From NCBI GenBank assembly GCA_031963465.1, contig JASSUG010000008.1, forward strand, positions 62,001 through 126,000: 64,000 nucleotides of DNA, in the 5' to 3' direction. The notes under the pieces were generated by a model, which searched no databases, was not told where the DNA came from, and saw nothing but the letters and a program-made list of their open reading frames with translations. Shown here in pieces: positions 45,591 through 55,282 of the stretch (the first letter of the stretch is position 1; the number at the start of each line of letters is the position of its first letter). The translations under genes and the position numbers were made by a program. This DNA comes from Mycoavidus cysteinexigens_B. GTDB lineage: Bacteria; Pseudomonadota; Gammaproteobacteria; Burkholderiales; Burkholderiaceae.

Positions 45591-45659
45591 ATCGAAGATG
45601 AGTGGCGTATCCGCGTAATTTAGTGAATACTATAGGACAGTAAGCCAACCAGAGCAAAA

Positions 45660-46214
45660 ATGACCAACGAAACAAATCTGCGCTTAATAAAAAAATACCC
45701 GAATCGCCGACTCTACGACACGCAAACGAGCATGTACATTACGCTAGCCGATGTAAAACAGCTGGTGCTAGACGAGCAGACATTCAGGGTAATAGATGCC
45801 AAAACCAACGAAAATCTGACGCGTAGCATCTTGCTGCAAATCAGCTTCGAGGAAGAAAGCATTGGCGCGCCTATTTTTTCTCATGAAATGCTATTGCAAA
45901 TCATCCGCTTTTACGGCCACCCTATGCAGGAAATGATCGGCAACTATCTACAAAAAAATCTGCAAGCTTTCATCGATATTCAAAACACCTTCACCGAACA
46001 ATTGAAAGATATTTACGATAGCAACATCTCTGCTGATATGTGGTCACAATTTATCAATATGCAAGCGCCTTTGATGCAAACCATGATGACCGGCTATCTC
46101 GAGCAATCGAAGAATTTGTTTATACAAATGCAAACGCAAATACGGGATCAAGCAAAAGATATGTTTGACACACTCACGCTGCAACCACAACTGGATGCCA
46201 ACCAAGAAAATTAA
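45660..46214 (+). CDS. phaR: Polyhydroxyalkanoate synthesis repressor PhaR
   Basis: 184 residues. The PHB accumulation-regulator DNA-binding domain (LRLIKKYPNRRLYDTQTSMY) is followed by the regulatory helices (FFEEESIGAPIFSHEML-type). PhaR represses phasin and PHA genes and binds PHB. In Burkholderia it commonly follows phaC-phaA-phaB; here it follows pgeF after 69 bases, with none of these genes between. Confidence 0.94.
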   Translation: MTNETNLRLIKKYPNRRLYDTQTSMYITLADVKQLVLDEQTFRVIDAKTNENLTRSILLQISFEEESIGAPIFSHEMLLQIIRFYGHPMQEMIGNYLQKNLQAFIDIQNTFTEQLKDIYDSNISADMWSQFINMQAPLMQTMMTGYLEQSKNLFIQMQTQIRDQAKDMFDTLTLQPQLDANQEN

Positions 46215-46301
46215 CCTAAAAAACAATAAATTAAGACAATAACCCCATCGTTCTGATAGAATCTGCCCTCGTCGCTGTTCACTGCGACAGCAGAAAATCT
46301 A

Positions 46302-46392
46302 GGAAAGGTGGCAGAGTGGTCGAATGCGCCGGACTCGAAATCCGGTATACGGGTCCCCCGTATCGAGGGTTCAAATCCCTCCCTTTCCGCCA
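46302..46392 (+). tRNA. tRNA-Ser (anticodon CGA)
   Basis: 91 bases with encoded CCA, acceptor GGAAAGG/CCTTTCC, anticodon loop CTCGAAA, long variable arm, T-arm GGGTTCAAATCCC. The accessory WD40 region begins just after it. Confidence 0.96.
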
Positions 46393-46867
46393 ATTCCCTG
46401 TCATTTATAAGGGTTTACAGTTTCAACCCGCCGCCTCTGCGCCGGTTTTTGCTTCGCACTCCTTCTTCCGATGCCTTGTTTGACCCCATCACAACACGTC
46501 CTGCGCCGGTTTTTTGCTTCGGAATGCGTTATTTCGTCTGTTTCGTGGGCAGGCTTATCGCAGCGATAAATATAAGAGTTGGACTAAGTCCGGGCTTTAG
46601 ATGATTTTTTATCGTCTTGCGCCGTGCGGTGGAGAACAGCAGAGCAAACCCACGTCGGAAGAATTTCTGGATGCTTTAAGATGGAGGGAAGCTTACTGAT
46701 CTGTTGGCTTCTTGTACTAATATATGCCGCTTTTACCGGTGGGCCTACACTAGGTCTAAGCGAGAACCCACCGGAATTTCGATTACTGGATTTGCCAAAA
46801 TCAACGTACAGCAAGGGCTGCGGGATTCTCGAGCTAACTCAAAGGTTCCCGCTTTTTGTTAATGGGC
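46393..46867. other. Non-coding stretch between tRNA-Ser and the WD40 gene
   Basis: 475 bases without a supported gene. A segment CTGCGCCGGTTTTTGCTTCG occurs twice (near 46437 and 46499, the second with one extra T). From about 46605 the sequence matches 52246-52508, the 3' flank of the second WD40 gene. Confidence 0.6.
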
Positions 46868-49522
46868 CTATATTGCGCCCCGCTGTCTAAGCAAGGCCGC
46901 ATTTTTAGGGCTCAGATTACAAGCATTTTGGATGAGGGCACCTGGTGCAGCAAGAACATCTTGCCGTGAAGCCCAATCTAACAAAATTGGGCCTATTTTG
47001 CCTGAGCGATAAGGAACTTGCCAGAGACGAATCGTTTTGTCCCGCCCTGCTGTGGCCAATACGGCTACTTCATCCTGCGTGGGTTTCCACGCAACAGTAA
47101 ACATAAAGCCCACCCAGCCCTTGAGCACCGCTTGACAATCGCCTGTTAAAACAGACCATAACCTGATTGTTTGATCCATACTTCCAGACGCGAGCCACCG
47201 GCTATCGCTTGAGAATGCAATACTATTCACCGCATCAGTATGTCCAGTATAATCGTGCGCTAAAGCGCGCTGCCCCCCCACGCACCACAGTTTCACCGTA
47301 CAATCCTCACTACTAGACGCGAGCCACTGGCCATCGTTTGAGAATGTGACACGATACACACCATCGTCATGCCCGACATAGGAGTAGGCCATAGCTTCTT
47401 CACCAACCACGTGCCACAGCTTCACTGTATTATCCCAACCTCCAGATGCAAGCCACTGCCCATCGTTTGAAAATGCGACACTGCTGACAATATCTGTATG
47501 CCCGATATAAGAGTGTGCCAAGGTACGCTCGCCCTCTGCGCGCCACAGCTTCACCGAATTATCTAAACTTCCAGATGCAAGCCACTGCCCATCTTTTGAG
47601 AACGCGACACAATTCACACTATCCGTATGCCCAGTATAGGTGTGAGCCAAAGTGCGCTCCCCATCCACACGCCATAACTTCACCGTCTTATCCGCGCCTC
47701 CAGACGCGAGCCACTGACCATCGCTTGAGAACACAGCACTAATCACCCTATCCGTGTGCCCGATATAGGTGTGAGCCAGAGTGCGCTCTCCGTCCACGCA
47801 CCATAACTTCACCGTCCTATCCTCACCTACAGACGCGAGCCACTGACCATCGCTTGAGAACACAGCACTAATCACCATATCGTCATACTCAACATAAGAG
47901 AAGGGCATAGCCTGTTTACCAGTCACGCGCCACAGCTTCGTCGAACAATCCTGACTACCAGACGCGAGCCACTGACCATCGCTTGAGAACGCAACACTAT
48001 TCACTCTATCCGTATGCCCGGTATAGGTGCGAGCCAGAGTGCGCTCATTCTCCACGTGCCACAACCTTACCGTAGTCCAACCTCCAGATGCAAGCCATTG
48101 CCCATCGTTTGAAAATGCGACGCTATTCACTCCATCTGGATGCTCAGTATAAGTGTGAGCCAGAGTGCGCTCACCCTCCACGTGCCATAAATTCACTGTA
48201 TAACCATTTTCAGGTGGAGGCCATTGCCAATCGTTTGTTCCAGATGCGAGCCATTGCCCATCTTTTGAGAATGCAACGCTGTATACCTTGTTTTTATGTT
48301 CGGTATAGGAGTGGACCAACGCACGTTCGCCTGCTGCGTGCCACAGCTTCACAGTCTTATCATCGCTACCAGACGCGAGCCACTGACTATCATCTGAGAA
48401 TACGACACTTCTCACCATATCCCCATGCCCGGTATAGGTGTGAGCCAGAGTGCGTTCGTCCTCCACGCACCATAGCTTCACTGTATTATCCCCACCTCCT
48501 GATGCTAGCCACTGACCATCGCTTGAGAATGCGACAGTTGTCACCACACTCGTATGCCCTGTATAGGAGTGGGCCAGCGCGCGCTCGCCCTCCACGCACC
48601 ACATCTTTACCGTCTGATCCGCACTTCCAGACGCGAGCCACTGTCCATCACTTGAGAACGCGATACTATACACATAGCTCGTATGCCCTTCATAAGTATG
48701 GATTTTTTGGAAATTCTTTGTTTCATAAAGATGGATAGCATTGTCTTCTGTCACAGCCAGCCAGCGCCCAACTGGCGAATAACAACACGCAAAAACATTT
48801 TTTTCCATTTCTAAAGAGGGATTCTCACCAAAATCTACTCCTGCTAAATCAGCCCCATCTAAATTAACGCCACGCAGCCAAGCACCGGTCCAATTTACGC
48901 CTGTTAAATCGGCTCCTTGAAATTGCGTAGAATCAAACACACCGTAACTTAAATCCGCCCCAGGCACGCGTACTCTTTTGAGGTCTTTATCGTTGAATTG
49001 CACCCCAGCCTTCACTAATAGCGTCATCGCGTTAGCCGCTATAGGCTGCACCTCTTCTGCTTTCGACCTCTCGACCCAGTTCAATAACTTCTCTTTTAGC
49101 TGTGTACCTTGTTGGAATTTTCCCTGTAAAAATTGAAGTATCTTTGGATCATTAACAAGCCATACCAGCTCAAATAGTGCAGTTTTCTCTACAATCTGAT
49201 CGAATTGTCCTGCGTCCGATAACTTTTGTAATTGACTCAATGCAAACTCCTTTAACTCTCCATCCGATCTTATTAGTGCTCCTTGATCTTGGGCTTTGAT
49301 CCTTTCTTTGATGAGGTGTAGCTTCAGAGCAGGCGCTTCTAGAGGTTCACTATTGCGAGTCGCTGTCGTCAGTGCTTTAAACAAAGCCAGACGACTCGAA
49401 AAATCCAGCCGCTTTTCTATTTCCTCTTGAATTTCTAAAGGTAGTGACAAGAAAGATGGTTTTACGGGCTCTTGTGCTACTGGATAACGCAAGTTGGTAG
49501 GGCTAGAAATAGGGTTCAGCAT
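46868..49522 (-). CDS. F-box-like, pentapeptide and 14-blade WD40 protein (copy 1)
   Basis: 884 residues from the ATG at 49522 (MLNPISSPTNLRYPVAQEPV), matching the start of its paralogue. An F-box-like segment (FLSLPLEIQEEIEKRLDFSS) lies near residues 30-60. A helical region follows, then pentapeptide-type repeats (GADLSYGVFDSTQFQGADL, about 195-245), then 14 WD40 repeats to about residue 840, enough for two seven-bladed propellers; typical blade FSSDGQWLASGSADQTVKLW. Blade 5 has an insert (TNDWQWPPPENGYTV). No signal peptide. Known: F-box plus WD40 is the layout of eukaryotic FBXW ubiquitin-ligase receptors. Inference: host-directed effector. The WD40 call is firm; the F-box call is by pattern. 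Confidence 0.8.
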   Translation of the reverse strand: MLNPISSPTNLRYPVAQEPVKPSFLSLPLEIQEEIEKRLDFSSRLALFKALTTATRNSEPLEAPALKLHLIKERIKAQDQGALIRSDGELKEFALSQLQKLSDAGQFDQIVEKTALFELVWLVNDPKILQFLQGKFQQGTQLKEKLLNWVERSKAEEVQPIAANAMTLLVKAGVQFNDKDLKRVRVPGADLSYGVFDSTQFQGADLTGVNWTGAWLRGVNLDGADLAGVDFGENPSLEMEKNVFACCYSPVGRWLAVTEDNAIHLYETKNFQKIHTYEGHTSYVYSIAFSSDGQWLASGSADQTVKMWCVEGERALAHSYTGHTSVVTTVAFSSDGQWLASGGGDNTVKLWCVEDERTLAHTYTGHGDMVRSVVFSDDSQWLASGSDDKTVKLWHAAGERALVHSYTEHKNKVYSVAFSKDGQWLASGTNDWQWPPPENGYTVNLWHVEGERTLAHTYTEHPDGVNSVAFSNDGQWLASGGWTTVRLWHVENERTLARTYTGHTDRVNSVAFSSDGQWLASGSQDCSTKLWRVTGKQAMPFSYVEYDDMVISAVFSSDGQWLASVGEDRTVKLWCVDGERTLAHTYIGHTDRVISAVFSSDGQWLASGGADKTVKLWRVDGERTLAHTYTGHTDSVNCVAFSKDGQWLASGSLDNSVKLWRAEGERTLAHSYIGHTDIVSSVAFSNDGQWLASGGWDNTVKLWHVVGEEAMAYSYVGHDDGVYRVTFSNDGQWLASSSEDCTVKLWCVGGQRALAHDYTGHTDAVNSIAFSSDSRWLASGSMDQTIRLWSVLTGDCQAVLKGWVGFMFTVAWKPTQDEVAVLATAGRDKTIRLWQVPYRSGKIGPILLDWASRQDVLAAPGALIQNACNLSPKNAALLRQRGAI

Positions 49523-49568
49523 AAATATTCCATTGTTCAATTAAAGTAAAATCATCTGATGAATTTTG

Positions 49569-49591
49569 ATAGGCCCTGATCCAGGGCCTAT
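49569..49591 (-). terminator. Hairpin between integrase remnant and WD40 copy 1
   Basis: ATAGGCCCTG and CAGGGCCTAT form a perfect 10-bp stem with a 3-base loop, followed on the minus strand by CAAAATTC. A hairpin with different bases but the same position lies at 55195-55228 in the second unit. Probably the old integrase terminator. Confidence 0.5.
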
Positions 49592-49639
49592 TCCTGACTC
49601 ACCCGCGTGAGTCGCCAGATTTTACAGAAATAAATTGAA

Positions 49640-49700
49640 CATGCCGCCAGCTTCTGCCATTTCGTTGGCTCGATTTTGCCTGACTCTCTCAATAACGAAT
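49640..49700 (-). pseudogene. Integrase 3'-end remnant (copy 1)
   Basis: The minus strand reads ESGKIEPTKWQKLAAC, matching the end GEKVEPTK of the integrase at 55283-55832. The rest of that gene is missing here; the remnant supports duplication of an integrase-WD40 unit. Confidence 0.5.
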
Positions 49701-49858
49701 ACAAGAGAAAAACGTTTGGGCTAAGCCAGGACTTAGAATAATTTTCTGGATGGTCTACACACTGCCAAACCAAATGCTACTTGTATTAGTTGTTATAGCG
49801 GTAAGCGCGAAATTAATCTCACCTTGACAGAATGGATAGAACTGCGGAGATCTAGGGT

Positions 49859-51478
49859 TTACGAAGCGTCAACAGCGCTTTTGTGGAAATTGAATGGGAG
49901 TAAATCGGAGATATCGTCCTCAGGCTGACGTTTAGGTAACTCAGTAAGGACATGACATAAATATGCGTAAGGCTCAACTTGACATGCTCGGCAGGTCAAC
50001 ATCATGCTGTAAATGATTGAACTGGCTCGAGCACCCGCTACCGTATCATTGAATATCCAATTTTTGCGACCAATCGTAAACGGACGGATATCCCGTTCGA
50101 TCACATTATTGTCTATTGGCGCGCGTCCATCATCGAGATAGCGCACCATATATTGCCATTGTCCAAGCGCATAGCTGATTGCCTTGCCAATCAGAGATTT
50201 GGGCAATACTTCCGCATTATGCTTAACTAGCCATGCATAGAATTCTTCCATGATTGGACGACTCTCGGTCTGTCGCAATTCATGGGTATACTCGTGTTTT
50301 GATTTTGAATCCGGCGGCTTGCCTCGTGCGAGCTTTTCAATTTGATAAAGCTTACGGATGAATTCCAGTGCTTGCTTGGCGCGGCCACTTGGATTCTTTT
50401 GCGCTTTAAGCGCATCATGAAACCGGCGTCGCAGATGAGCCATGCACCCTAAATTCGTGATGCCTTTAAGTACTCGCCAAGCAGCATAACTATCACTCAT
50501 CAGAGTGCCAGCAAAGTCTTGTAAAAAACGTTCTGGATGCTCATGACCCCGCCCAGGCTGATATTCAAATAACACCACTGGCTGGGGACAGTCTTCAGTA
50601 CTGCGATAAACCCACATGTAAGAAGTGCTTTGAGCGCTACGTCCTTGTTCCTTTAAAACTTGTACCGGTGTTTCATCGCCATGAATGACGTCTTGGCGCT
50701 GTAACGTTTGTCGCATCGCTTCATACAACCGACTTAACCATTCGTTTCCCGCCCGAATTACCCAGCGTCCCATGGTCCCACGATCGAGAGCGATGCCACT
50801 GCGCTCTAATACCGATTCCATCCGGTACAGCGGAAGTCCATCTGCATATTTCGCGGTTAAGATCGTAGCCACTGTGCTGGCGCTGGCGATACTGCCTGGT
50901 ATCGGCTGAGCGGGGATCGGGCTTGTGATGATCTGGCAAGTATCAGCATGCTGTTCACAATGACGACACCCGTATTTAAATCTCACATGCTGCAGCACCT
51001 GAACTTTCGCTGGCACGATATCCAGTTGCTCTGTCTGTTCTTCGCCCATACGATGCAACTTGCCATGACAGCAAGAACATGTCTTCTCGCCCTCTGACAG
51101 ATCATGCTCGATGCGGACTCTGGGCAAGTAGTCTGGTAATTTTTTACGTCCGCGCTTTTTTCCCGGTACGCGCTCATCACTTACTTCGTCAAGCTCTTCT
51201 TGTTCTTCGCTGCTTTCCGGCTCCGTTTGTTCTGCTTGCTCTGCCTCGTTGAACAAACATCCTTGGACACCATATTTCTCATTTGAGGGCGTAAATCGCT
51301 TTAATAACGAGAGCCGGAATTGCTCTTCTAAAAGTTCGATTCGTCTTTGTAATTCAATGATCAGATGCGCATCACGTTCTGCCCGCGTTTCCAATTCGCA
51401 GATATATTTTTTTAGCTCGGCAAGATGCGCTTTAAGGGGCGATTCGATGGCAGATGACATCTCATTACTATACCGCAT
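49859..51478 (-). CDS. tnpC: IS66 transposase TnpC
   Basis: About 539 residues; the start may be the ATG at 51478 or 51460, as the frame continues upstream without similarity. N-terminal coiled coil (LIIELQRRIELLEEQFRLSL), the IS66 zinc-finger domain (KTCSCCHGKLHRMGEE, CRHCEQHADT) and the DDE domain with VIHGDETPVQVL, LMSDSYAAWRVL and NNVIERDIRPFTIGRKNW. The frame is intact, so it may be active. Confidence 0.93.
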   Translation of the reverse strand: MRYSNEMSSAIESPLKAHLAELKKYICELETRAERDAHLIIELQRRIELLEEQFRLSLLKRFTPSNEKYGVQGCLFNEAEQAEQTEPESSEEQEELDEVSDERVPGKKRGRKKLPDYLPRVRIEHDLSEGEKTCSCCHGKLHRMGEEQTEQLDIVPAKVQVLQHVRFKYGCRHCEQHADTCQIITSPIPAQPIPGSIASASTVATILTAKYADGLPLYRMESVLERSGIALDRGTMGRWVIRAGNEWLSRLYEAMRQTLQRQDVIHGDETPVQVLKEQGRSAQSTSYMWVYRSTEDCPQPVVLFEYQPGRGHEHPERFLQDFAGTLMSDSYAAWRVLKGITNLGCMAHLRRRFHDALKAQKNPSGRAKQALEFIRKLYQIEKLARGKPPDSKSKHEYTHELRQTESRPIMEEFYAWLVKHNAEVLPKSLIGKAISYALGQWQYMVRYLDDGRAPIDNNVIERDIRPFTIGRKNWIFNDTVAGARASSIIYSMMLTCRACQVEPYAYLCHVLTELPKRQPEDDISDLLPFNFHKSAVDAS

Positions 51479-51512
51479 CTGCCTTACAAAAGCGCACCTC
51501 TTCGGCTCTTTT

Positions 51513-51872
51513 TTAACAAACCTCGCGCCTATCCAACGGTTGATGAGCGATCGCTTTTTGCCACTGTAAGCCATCCAATAGCCAGCGCAATTGCCGCACC
51601 GTCACTTGTATCGCTTTTTGATCTGATCCATCTCGAGGCCACTCAAAGCGGCCCTTTTCTAGACGCCGGTAATGCAACCAAAATCCGTTCACATCAAATT
51701 GCAATATTTTTAATTTGTCTCGGCTTCGATTGCAAAACACAAAACAGTGCGGACCCACTGGATTCAACTCCAGTTCCTCTGCTACCACCAACGATAAGCC
51801 ATCTATCGATTTGCGCATGTCCGTCACCCCTCCAACCAGATATACATGCCCTTGCGGTGTACTCCACATCAT
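51513..51872 (-). CDS. tnpB: IS66 accessory protein TnpB (Orf2)
   Basis: 119 residues of the IS66 Orf2 family (VYLVGGVTDMRKSIDGLSLV, CFVFCNRSRDKLKILQFD, GFWLHYRRLEKGRFEWP). Required for IS66 transposition; exact role unclear. Its start overlaps the tnpA stop by 4 bases. Confidence 0.93.
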   Translation of the reverse strand: MMWSTPQGHVYLVGGVTDMRKSIDGLSLVVAEELELNPVGPHCFVFCNRSRDKLKILQFDVNGFWLHYRRLEKGRFEWPRDGSDQKAIQVTVRQLRWLLDGLQWQKAIAHQPLDRREVC

Positions 51873-52168
51873 GACAGCGACGACACGATCGCCCCCAAAT
51901 GGGACACTTGGGTCACGCTACTGAGACGAATCACATACCCTAGCGGCGTCAGGATTTCTAACCCCCTCTCATTCTCTTCGCCTGCCATCGATACCTTTAT
52001 CAGATTGGGTAAACTATCTCCCTCTGACAATACCCGCTTACGCCACCCATAAAATTTCGACTGCGATATCCTCTCCCTTTCGCACCATAACTTTACGCTC
52101 AACCCCGATGATCGCTGCGACTCCACTCTGCTGCGCCATAACTTTTCTTTGTTTTCACTTCCTTTCAT
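51869..52168 (-). CDS. tnpA: IS66 accessory protein TnpA (Orf1)
   Basis: 99 residues with an N-terminal HTH region (LSVKLWCERERISQSKFYGW) typical of IS66 Orf1. First gene of the element, 77 bases inside the right end. Confidence 0.9.
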   Translation of the reverse strand: MKGSENKEKLWRSRVESQRSSGLSVKLWCERERISQSKFYGWRKRVLSEGDSLPNLIKVSMAGEENERGLEILTPLGYVIRLSSVTQVSHLGAIVSSLS

Positions 52169-52508
52169 TTCTCACCCTTTTTAAAAAGGGCTCATTCTCT
52201 TTCCCGTTTTATTCAAGTGCAAGGTGGGGTTAATTTCGCGCTTACTTTTTATCGACTTGCGCCTTGCTGTGGAGAACAGCAGAGCAAACTCAAGCTGGAA
52301 AAATTTCTAGATGTTTGAGATGAAAAGTAGCTGCCAGATCTGTTGGCTTCTTGAGCTACTACGATATTGCTTTTACCCGTGGGCTTGGCACTAGGTCCGA
52401 GCAAGAACCCACCGGAATTTCGATTGCTGAGTTTGCCCAAATCAACGTACAGCAAGCGCAGCGGGATTCTCGAGTTAACTCAAAGACTCCCGCATTTCGT
52501 TAGTAAAC

Positions 52509-55139
52509 CTATATTGCGCCTCGTTGCCTTAACAAGGCTGCATTTTGAGGACTGAGATTATGGGCATTTTGGATTAAAGCGCCTGGAGCAGTAAGCGCGT
52601 CTTGCTGCGAAGCCCAATCTAGCGTGATTGGGCCTATTTTGCCTGAGTGATAAGGGACTTGCCAAAGACGAATCGTTTTGTCCTGTCCTGCAGCGGCTAA
52701 TACAGTTGTTTCATCCTGAGTGGGTTTCCACGCAACGGCAAAGATAGTACCCGTCCAGCCTCGGAGTATCGCTTGACAATCGCCTGTTTGGACAGACCAT
52801 AGCCTGACTGTTTGATCCCCACTTCCAGAGGCGAGCCACTGTCCATCGTTTGAGAACACGACACTCGTCACCTGAGCCGTATGCCCGATATAGAAATGAA
52901 CCAGGGCGCGTTTGCCCGCTACGCTCCATAAATTCACCGTCTCATCCCCACTTCCAGAAGCAATCCATTGGCCATCGCTTGAGAACGCGACACTCGTCAC
53001 ATCACACTCATGCCCTTCATAGGTGTGGGCCAGGGCACGCTCACCCGCCACGTGCCACAGCTTCACCGTCCGATCCAAACTTCCAGAAGCAATCCATTGG
53101 CCATTGCTTGAGAACATGACGCCCATCACACTATTCGTATGCCCAGTATAGGTGTGAGCCAAGGCGCGTTCACCCGCTACGCTCCATAGCTTCACCGTGC
53201 TATCCTCACTTCCAGACGCGAGCCACTGGCCATCGCCTGAGAACGCGACACTATTCACACTACTCATATGCCCAGTATAGGTGTGAGCCAAAGCGCGTTC
53301 ACCCGCTACGCTCCATAGCTTCACCGTGCTATCCTCACTTCCAGACGCGAGCCACTGGCCATCGCTTGAGAACGCAACACTCCTTACCTCATGCTCATGC
53401 CCAGTATAGGAGCAGACCAAGGCGCGTTCGCCCGCCGCGGGCCATAGCTTCACAGTATTATCATCACTTCCAGACGCGAACCACTGGCCATCGCTTGAGA
53501 ACGCGACACTATTTACACTACTCGTATGCCTAATATAAGAGTGGGCCAGAGCGCGTTCACCTGCTATGTGCCATAGCCTCACCGTCTGATCATAACTTCC
53601 AGACGCGAGCCAATGGGCATCGCTTGAGAACGCAACACTCCTCACTTCTTCCATATGCCCGGTATAGGAGCGGGCCAAGGCGCGTTCGCCCGCCGCGTAC
53701 CATAGCTTCACAGTATTATCATCACATCCAGACACGAACCACTGGCCATCGCCTGAGAACGCGACACTATTCACACTACTCATATGCCCGGTATAGGTGT
53801 GAACTAAGGCGCGTTCACCCGCTACGCTCCATAGCTTCACCGTCTCATCCCAACTTCCAGAAGCAATCCATTGGCCATCGCTTGAGAACGCGACACTCGT
53901 CACACCATACTCATGCCCTTCATAGGTGTGGGCCAGGGCACGCTCACCCGCCACGTGCCACAGCTTCACCGTGCTATCATAACTTCCAGAAGCAATCCAT
54001 TGGCCATCGCTTGAGAACATGATACCCACCACACTATCCGTATGCCCGTTATAGGAGTGTGCCAGGGCCCGTTCACCCACTACGTGCCACAGCTTCACAG
54101 TGTTATCCCTACTTCCAGACGCAATCCATTGCCCATCGCTGGAGAACACCACACTCATCACCTCACCCGCATGCCCGGTATAGGAATGGGTCAGGGCATG
54201 TTTGTCCGCCACGCGCCATAGCTTCACCGTGCTATCATAACTTCCAGACGCGAGCCACTGGCCATCGCTGGAGAACACCACACTCATCACATCACCCGCA
54301 TGCCCGGTATAGGTGTGGATTCTTTGGAAATTCTTTGTTTCATAAAGATGGATAGCATTGCCTTCTGTCACAGCCAGCCAGCGCCCAACTGGCGAATAAC
54401 AACACGCATAAACAGTGCTTTCCATTTCTAAAGAGGGCTTTTCGCCAAAATCGACCCTTGCCAAATCGGCTCCATCTAAATTGACTCCACGCAACCAAGC
54501 ACCCGTCCAATTCACTCCTGTTAAATCGGCTCCTTGAAATTGCGTAGAATCGAATGCCCCATAACTTAAATCTGCACCAGGTACGCGTATTCCTTTAAGG
54601 TTTTTATTATTGAATTGCACCCCAGTCTTCACTAATAGCGTCAGCGCGTTAGCCGCTATAGGCTGCACCTCTTCTGTTTTCGACCGCCCGACCCAGTCCA
54701 ATAATTTATCTTTTAGCTGTCTATCTTGTTGGACCCGTTCTCGTAAAAATTTAAATACCTCTGGATCGTTAACAAGACATATCAACTCAAAAAGTGCAAA
54801 TTTCTCTACAACCTGATCGAGTTGCCTTGAGCCCGATAACTTTTGCAATTGACTTAATGCAAACCCCTTTAACTCTTCGTCTGAGCGGATTAAAGCCCCT
54901 TGATATTGAGCTTGAATCCTATCTTTGATTAAGTGTAGCTTTAAAATAGGCGAATCTATAGGCTCACCATTACGAGTCGCTGTAGTTAGTGCTTTAAAAA
55001 AAACCTGCCGACTCGAAAAATCCAGCAACTTTTCCATTTCTTCTCGAATTTCTAAGGGTAGCGAAAGGAACGATGGTTTCAGGGTCTTTTGTTCCGCCAG
55101 ATAATGCGTAATGGCAGAATTCGAAATGGGGGTTAACAT
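52509..55139 (-). CDS. F-box-like, pentapeptide and 14-blade WD40 protein (copy 2)
   Basis: 876 residues from the ATG at 55139. Same architecture as copy 1: F-box-like segment (FLSLPLEIREEMEKLLDFSS, near 25-55), helical region, pentapeptide-type repeats (GADLSYGAFDSTQFQGADL, about 190-240), and 14 WD40 repeats. Both ends of the WD40 array (YSPVGRWLAVTEGNAIHLY and AAGQDKTIRLWQV) match copy 1, while the inner blades differ and some are near-identical to each other (blades 9 and 10 share ASGSEDSTVKLWSVAGERAL), showing recent internal recombination. No signal peptide. Inference: paralogous host-directed effectors with altered binding surface. Confidence 0.82.
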   Translation of the reverse strand: MLTPISNSAITHYLAEQKTLKPSFLSLPLEIREEMEKLLDFSSRQVFFKALTTATRNGEPIDSPILKLHLIKDRIQAQYQGALIRSDEELKGFALSQLQKLSGSRQLDQVVEKFALFELICLVNDPEVFKFLRERVQQDRQLKDKLLDWVGRSKTEEVQPIAANALTLLVKTGVQFNNKNLKGIRVPGADLSYGAFDSTQFQGADLTGVNWTGAWLRGVNLDGADLARVDFGEKPSLEMESTVYACCYSPVGRWLAVTEGNAIHLYETKNFQRIHTYTGHAGDVMSVVFSSDGQWLASGSYDSTVKLWRVADKHALTHSYTGHAGEVMSVVFSSDGQWIASGSRDNTVKLWHVVGERALAHSYNGHTDSVVGIMFSSDGQWIASGSYDSTVKLWHVAGERALAHTYEGHEYGVTSVAFSSDGQWIASGSWDETVKLWSVAGERALVHTYTGHMSSVNSVAFSGDGQWFVSGCDDNTVKLWYAAGERALARSYTGHMEEVRSVAFSSDAHWLASGSYDQTVRLWHIAGERALAHSYIRHTSSVNSVAFSSDGQWFASGSDDNTVKLWPAAGERALVCSYTGHEHEVRSVAFSSDGQWLASGSEDSTVKLWSVAGERALAHTYTGHMSSVNSVAFSGDGQWLASGSEDSTVKLWSVAGERALAHTYTGHTNSVMGVMFSSNGQWIASGSLDRTVKLWHVAGERALAHTYEGHECDVTSVAFSSDGQWIASGSGDETVNLWSVAGKRALVHFYIGHTAQVTSVVFSNDGQWLASGSGDQTVRLWSVQTGDCQAILRGWTGTIFAVAWKPTQDETTVLAAAGQDKTIRLWQVPYHSGKIGPITLDWASQQDALTAPGALIQNAHNLSPQNAALLRQRGAI

Positions 55140-55194
55140 AGATATATCCTCTATACTTAATTAGGGAGCTGTTACCCCGTCTGACAAAATTCTA

Positions 55195-55228
55195 ATAGGC
55201 CATGATCTAGCACTGATTCATGACCTAT
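55195..55228 (-). terminator. Hairpin after the integrase fragment
   Basis: ATAGGCCATGA and TCATGACCTAT pair with one mismatch over 11 bases around a 12-base loop, followed on the minus strand by AGAATTTTG. It lies 55 bases past the integrase stop and would insulate the WD40 gene. Confidence 0.5.
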
Positions 55229-55282
55229 CCATATGGGTCGCCGGATTTTACACAAATAAATGACGAATGCTACCAGCTTCTC

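Larger units (their letters stand above)
46605..49745 (-). repeat. Diverged direct repeat, copy 1 (WD40 unit)
   Basis: A unit with about 260 bases of 3' flank, the WD40 gene, a hairpin and the 3' end of an integrase. The same order and clear similarity recur at 52246-55300. Edge sequences near 46575-46607 and 49707-49745 resemble each other (both contain a GACTTAGA/GGCTTTAGA-like stretch), suggesting a remnant at the unit's border. Confidence 0.7.
49801..52245 (-). mobile_element. IS66-family insertion sequence
   Basis: 2445 bp with inverted ends GTAAGCGCGAAATTAA (49801 onward; and on the minus strand from 52245), both continuing into CACCTTG. It holds tnpA, tnpB and tnpC in the usual order and orientation. 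IS66 normally makes an 8-bp target duplication; the flanks TTATAGCG and TTTTTATC do not match. It separates the two WD40 units, and similarity to the first unit resumes right at its right end. Confidence 0.93.

Noticed and set aside
46624..46890. Similar plus-strand frames in the two WD40 3' flanks (also 52367-52555)
   Set aside because: The peptides resemble each other, but this follows from the duplicated DNA; no ribosome site or family supports coding.
52850..54355. His/Arg/Pro-rich plus-strand frames opposite the WD40 genes (also 47515-48738)
   Set aside because: They repeat with the WD40 blade period and are antisense shadows.
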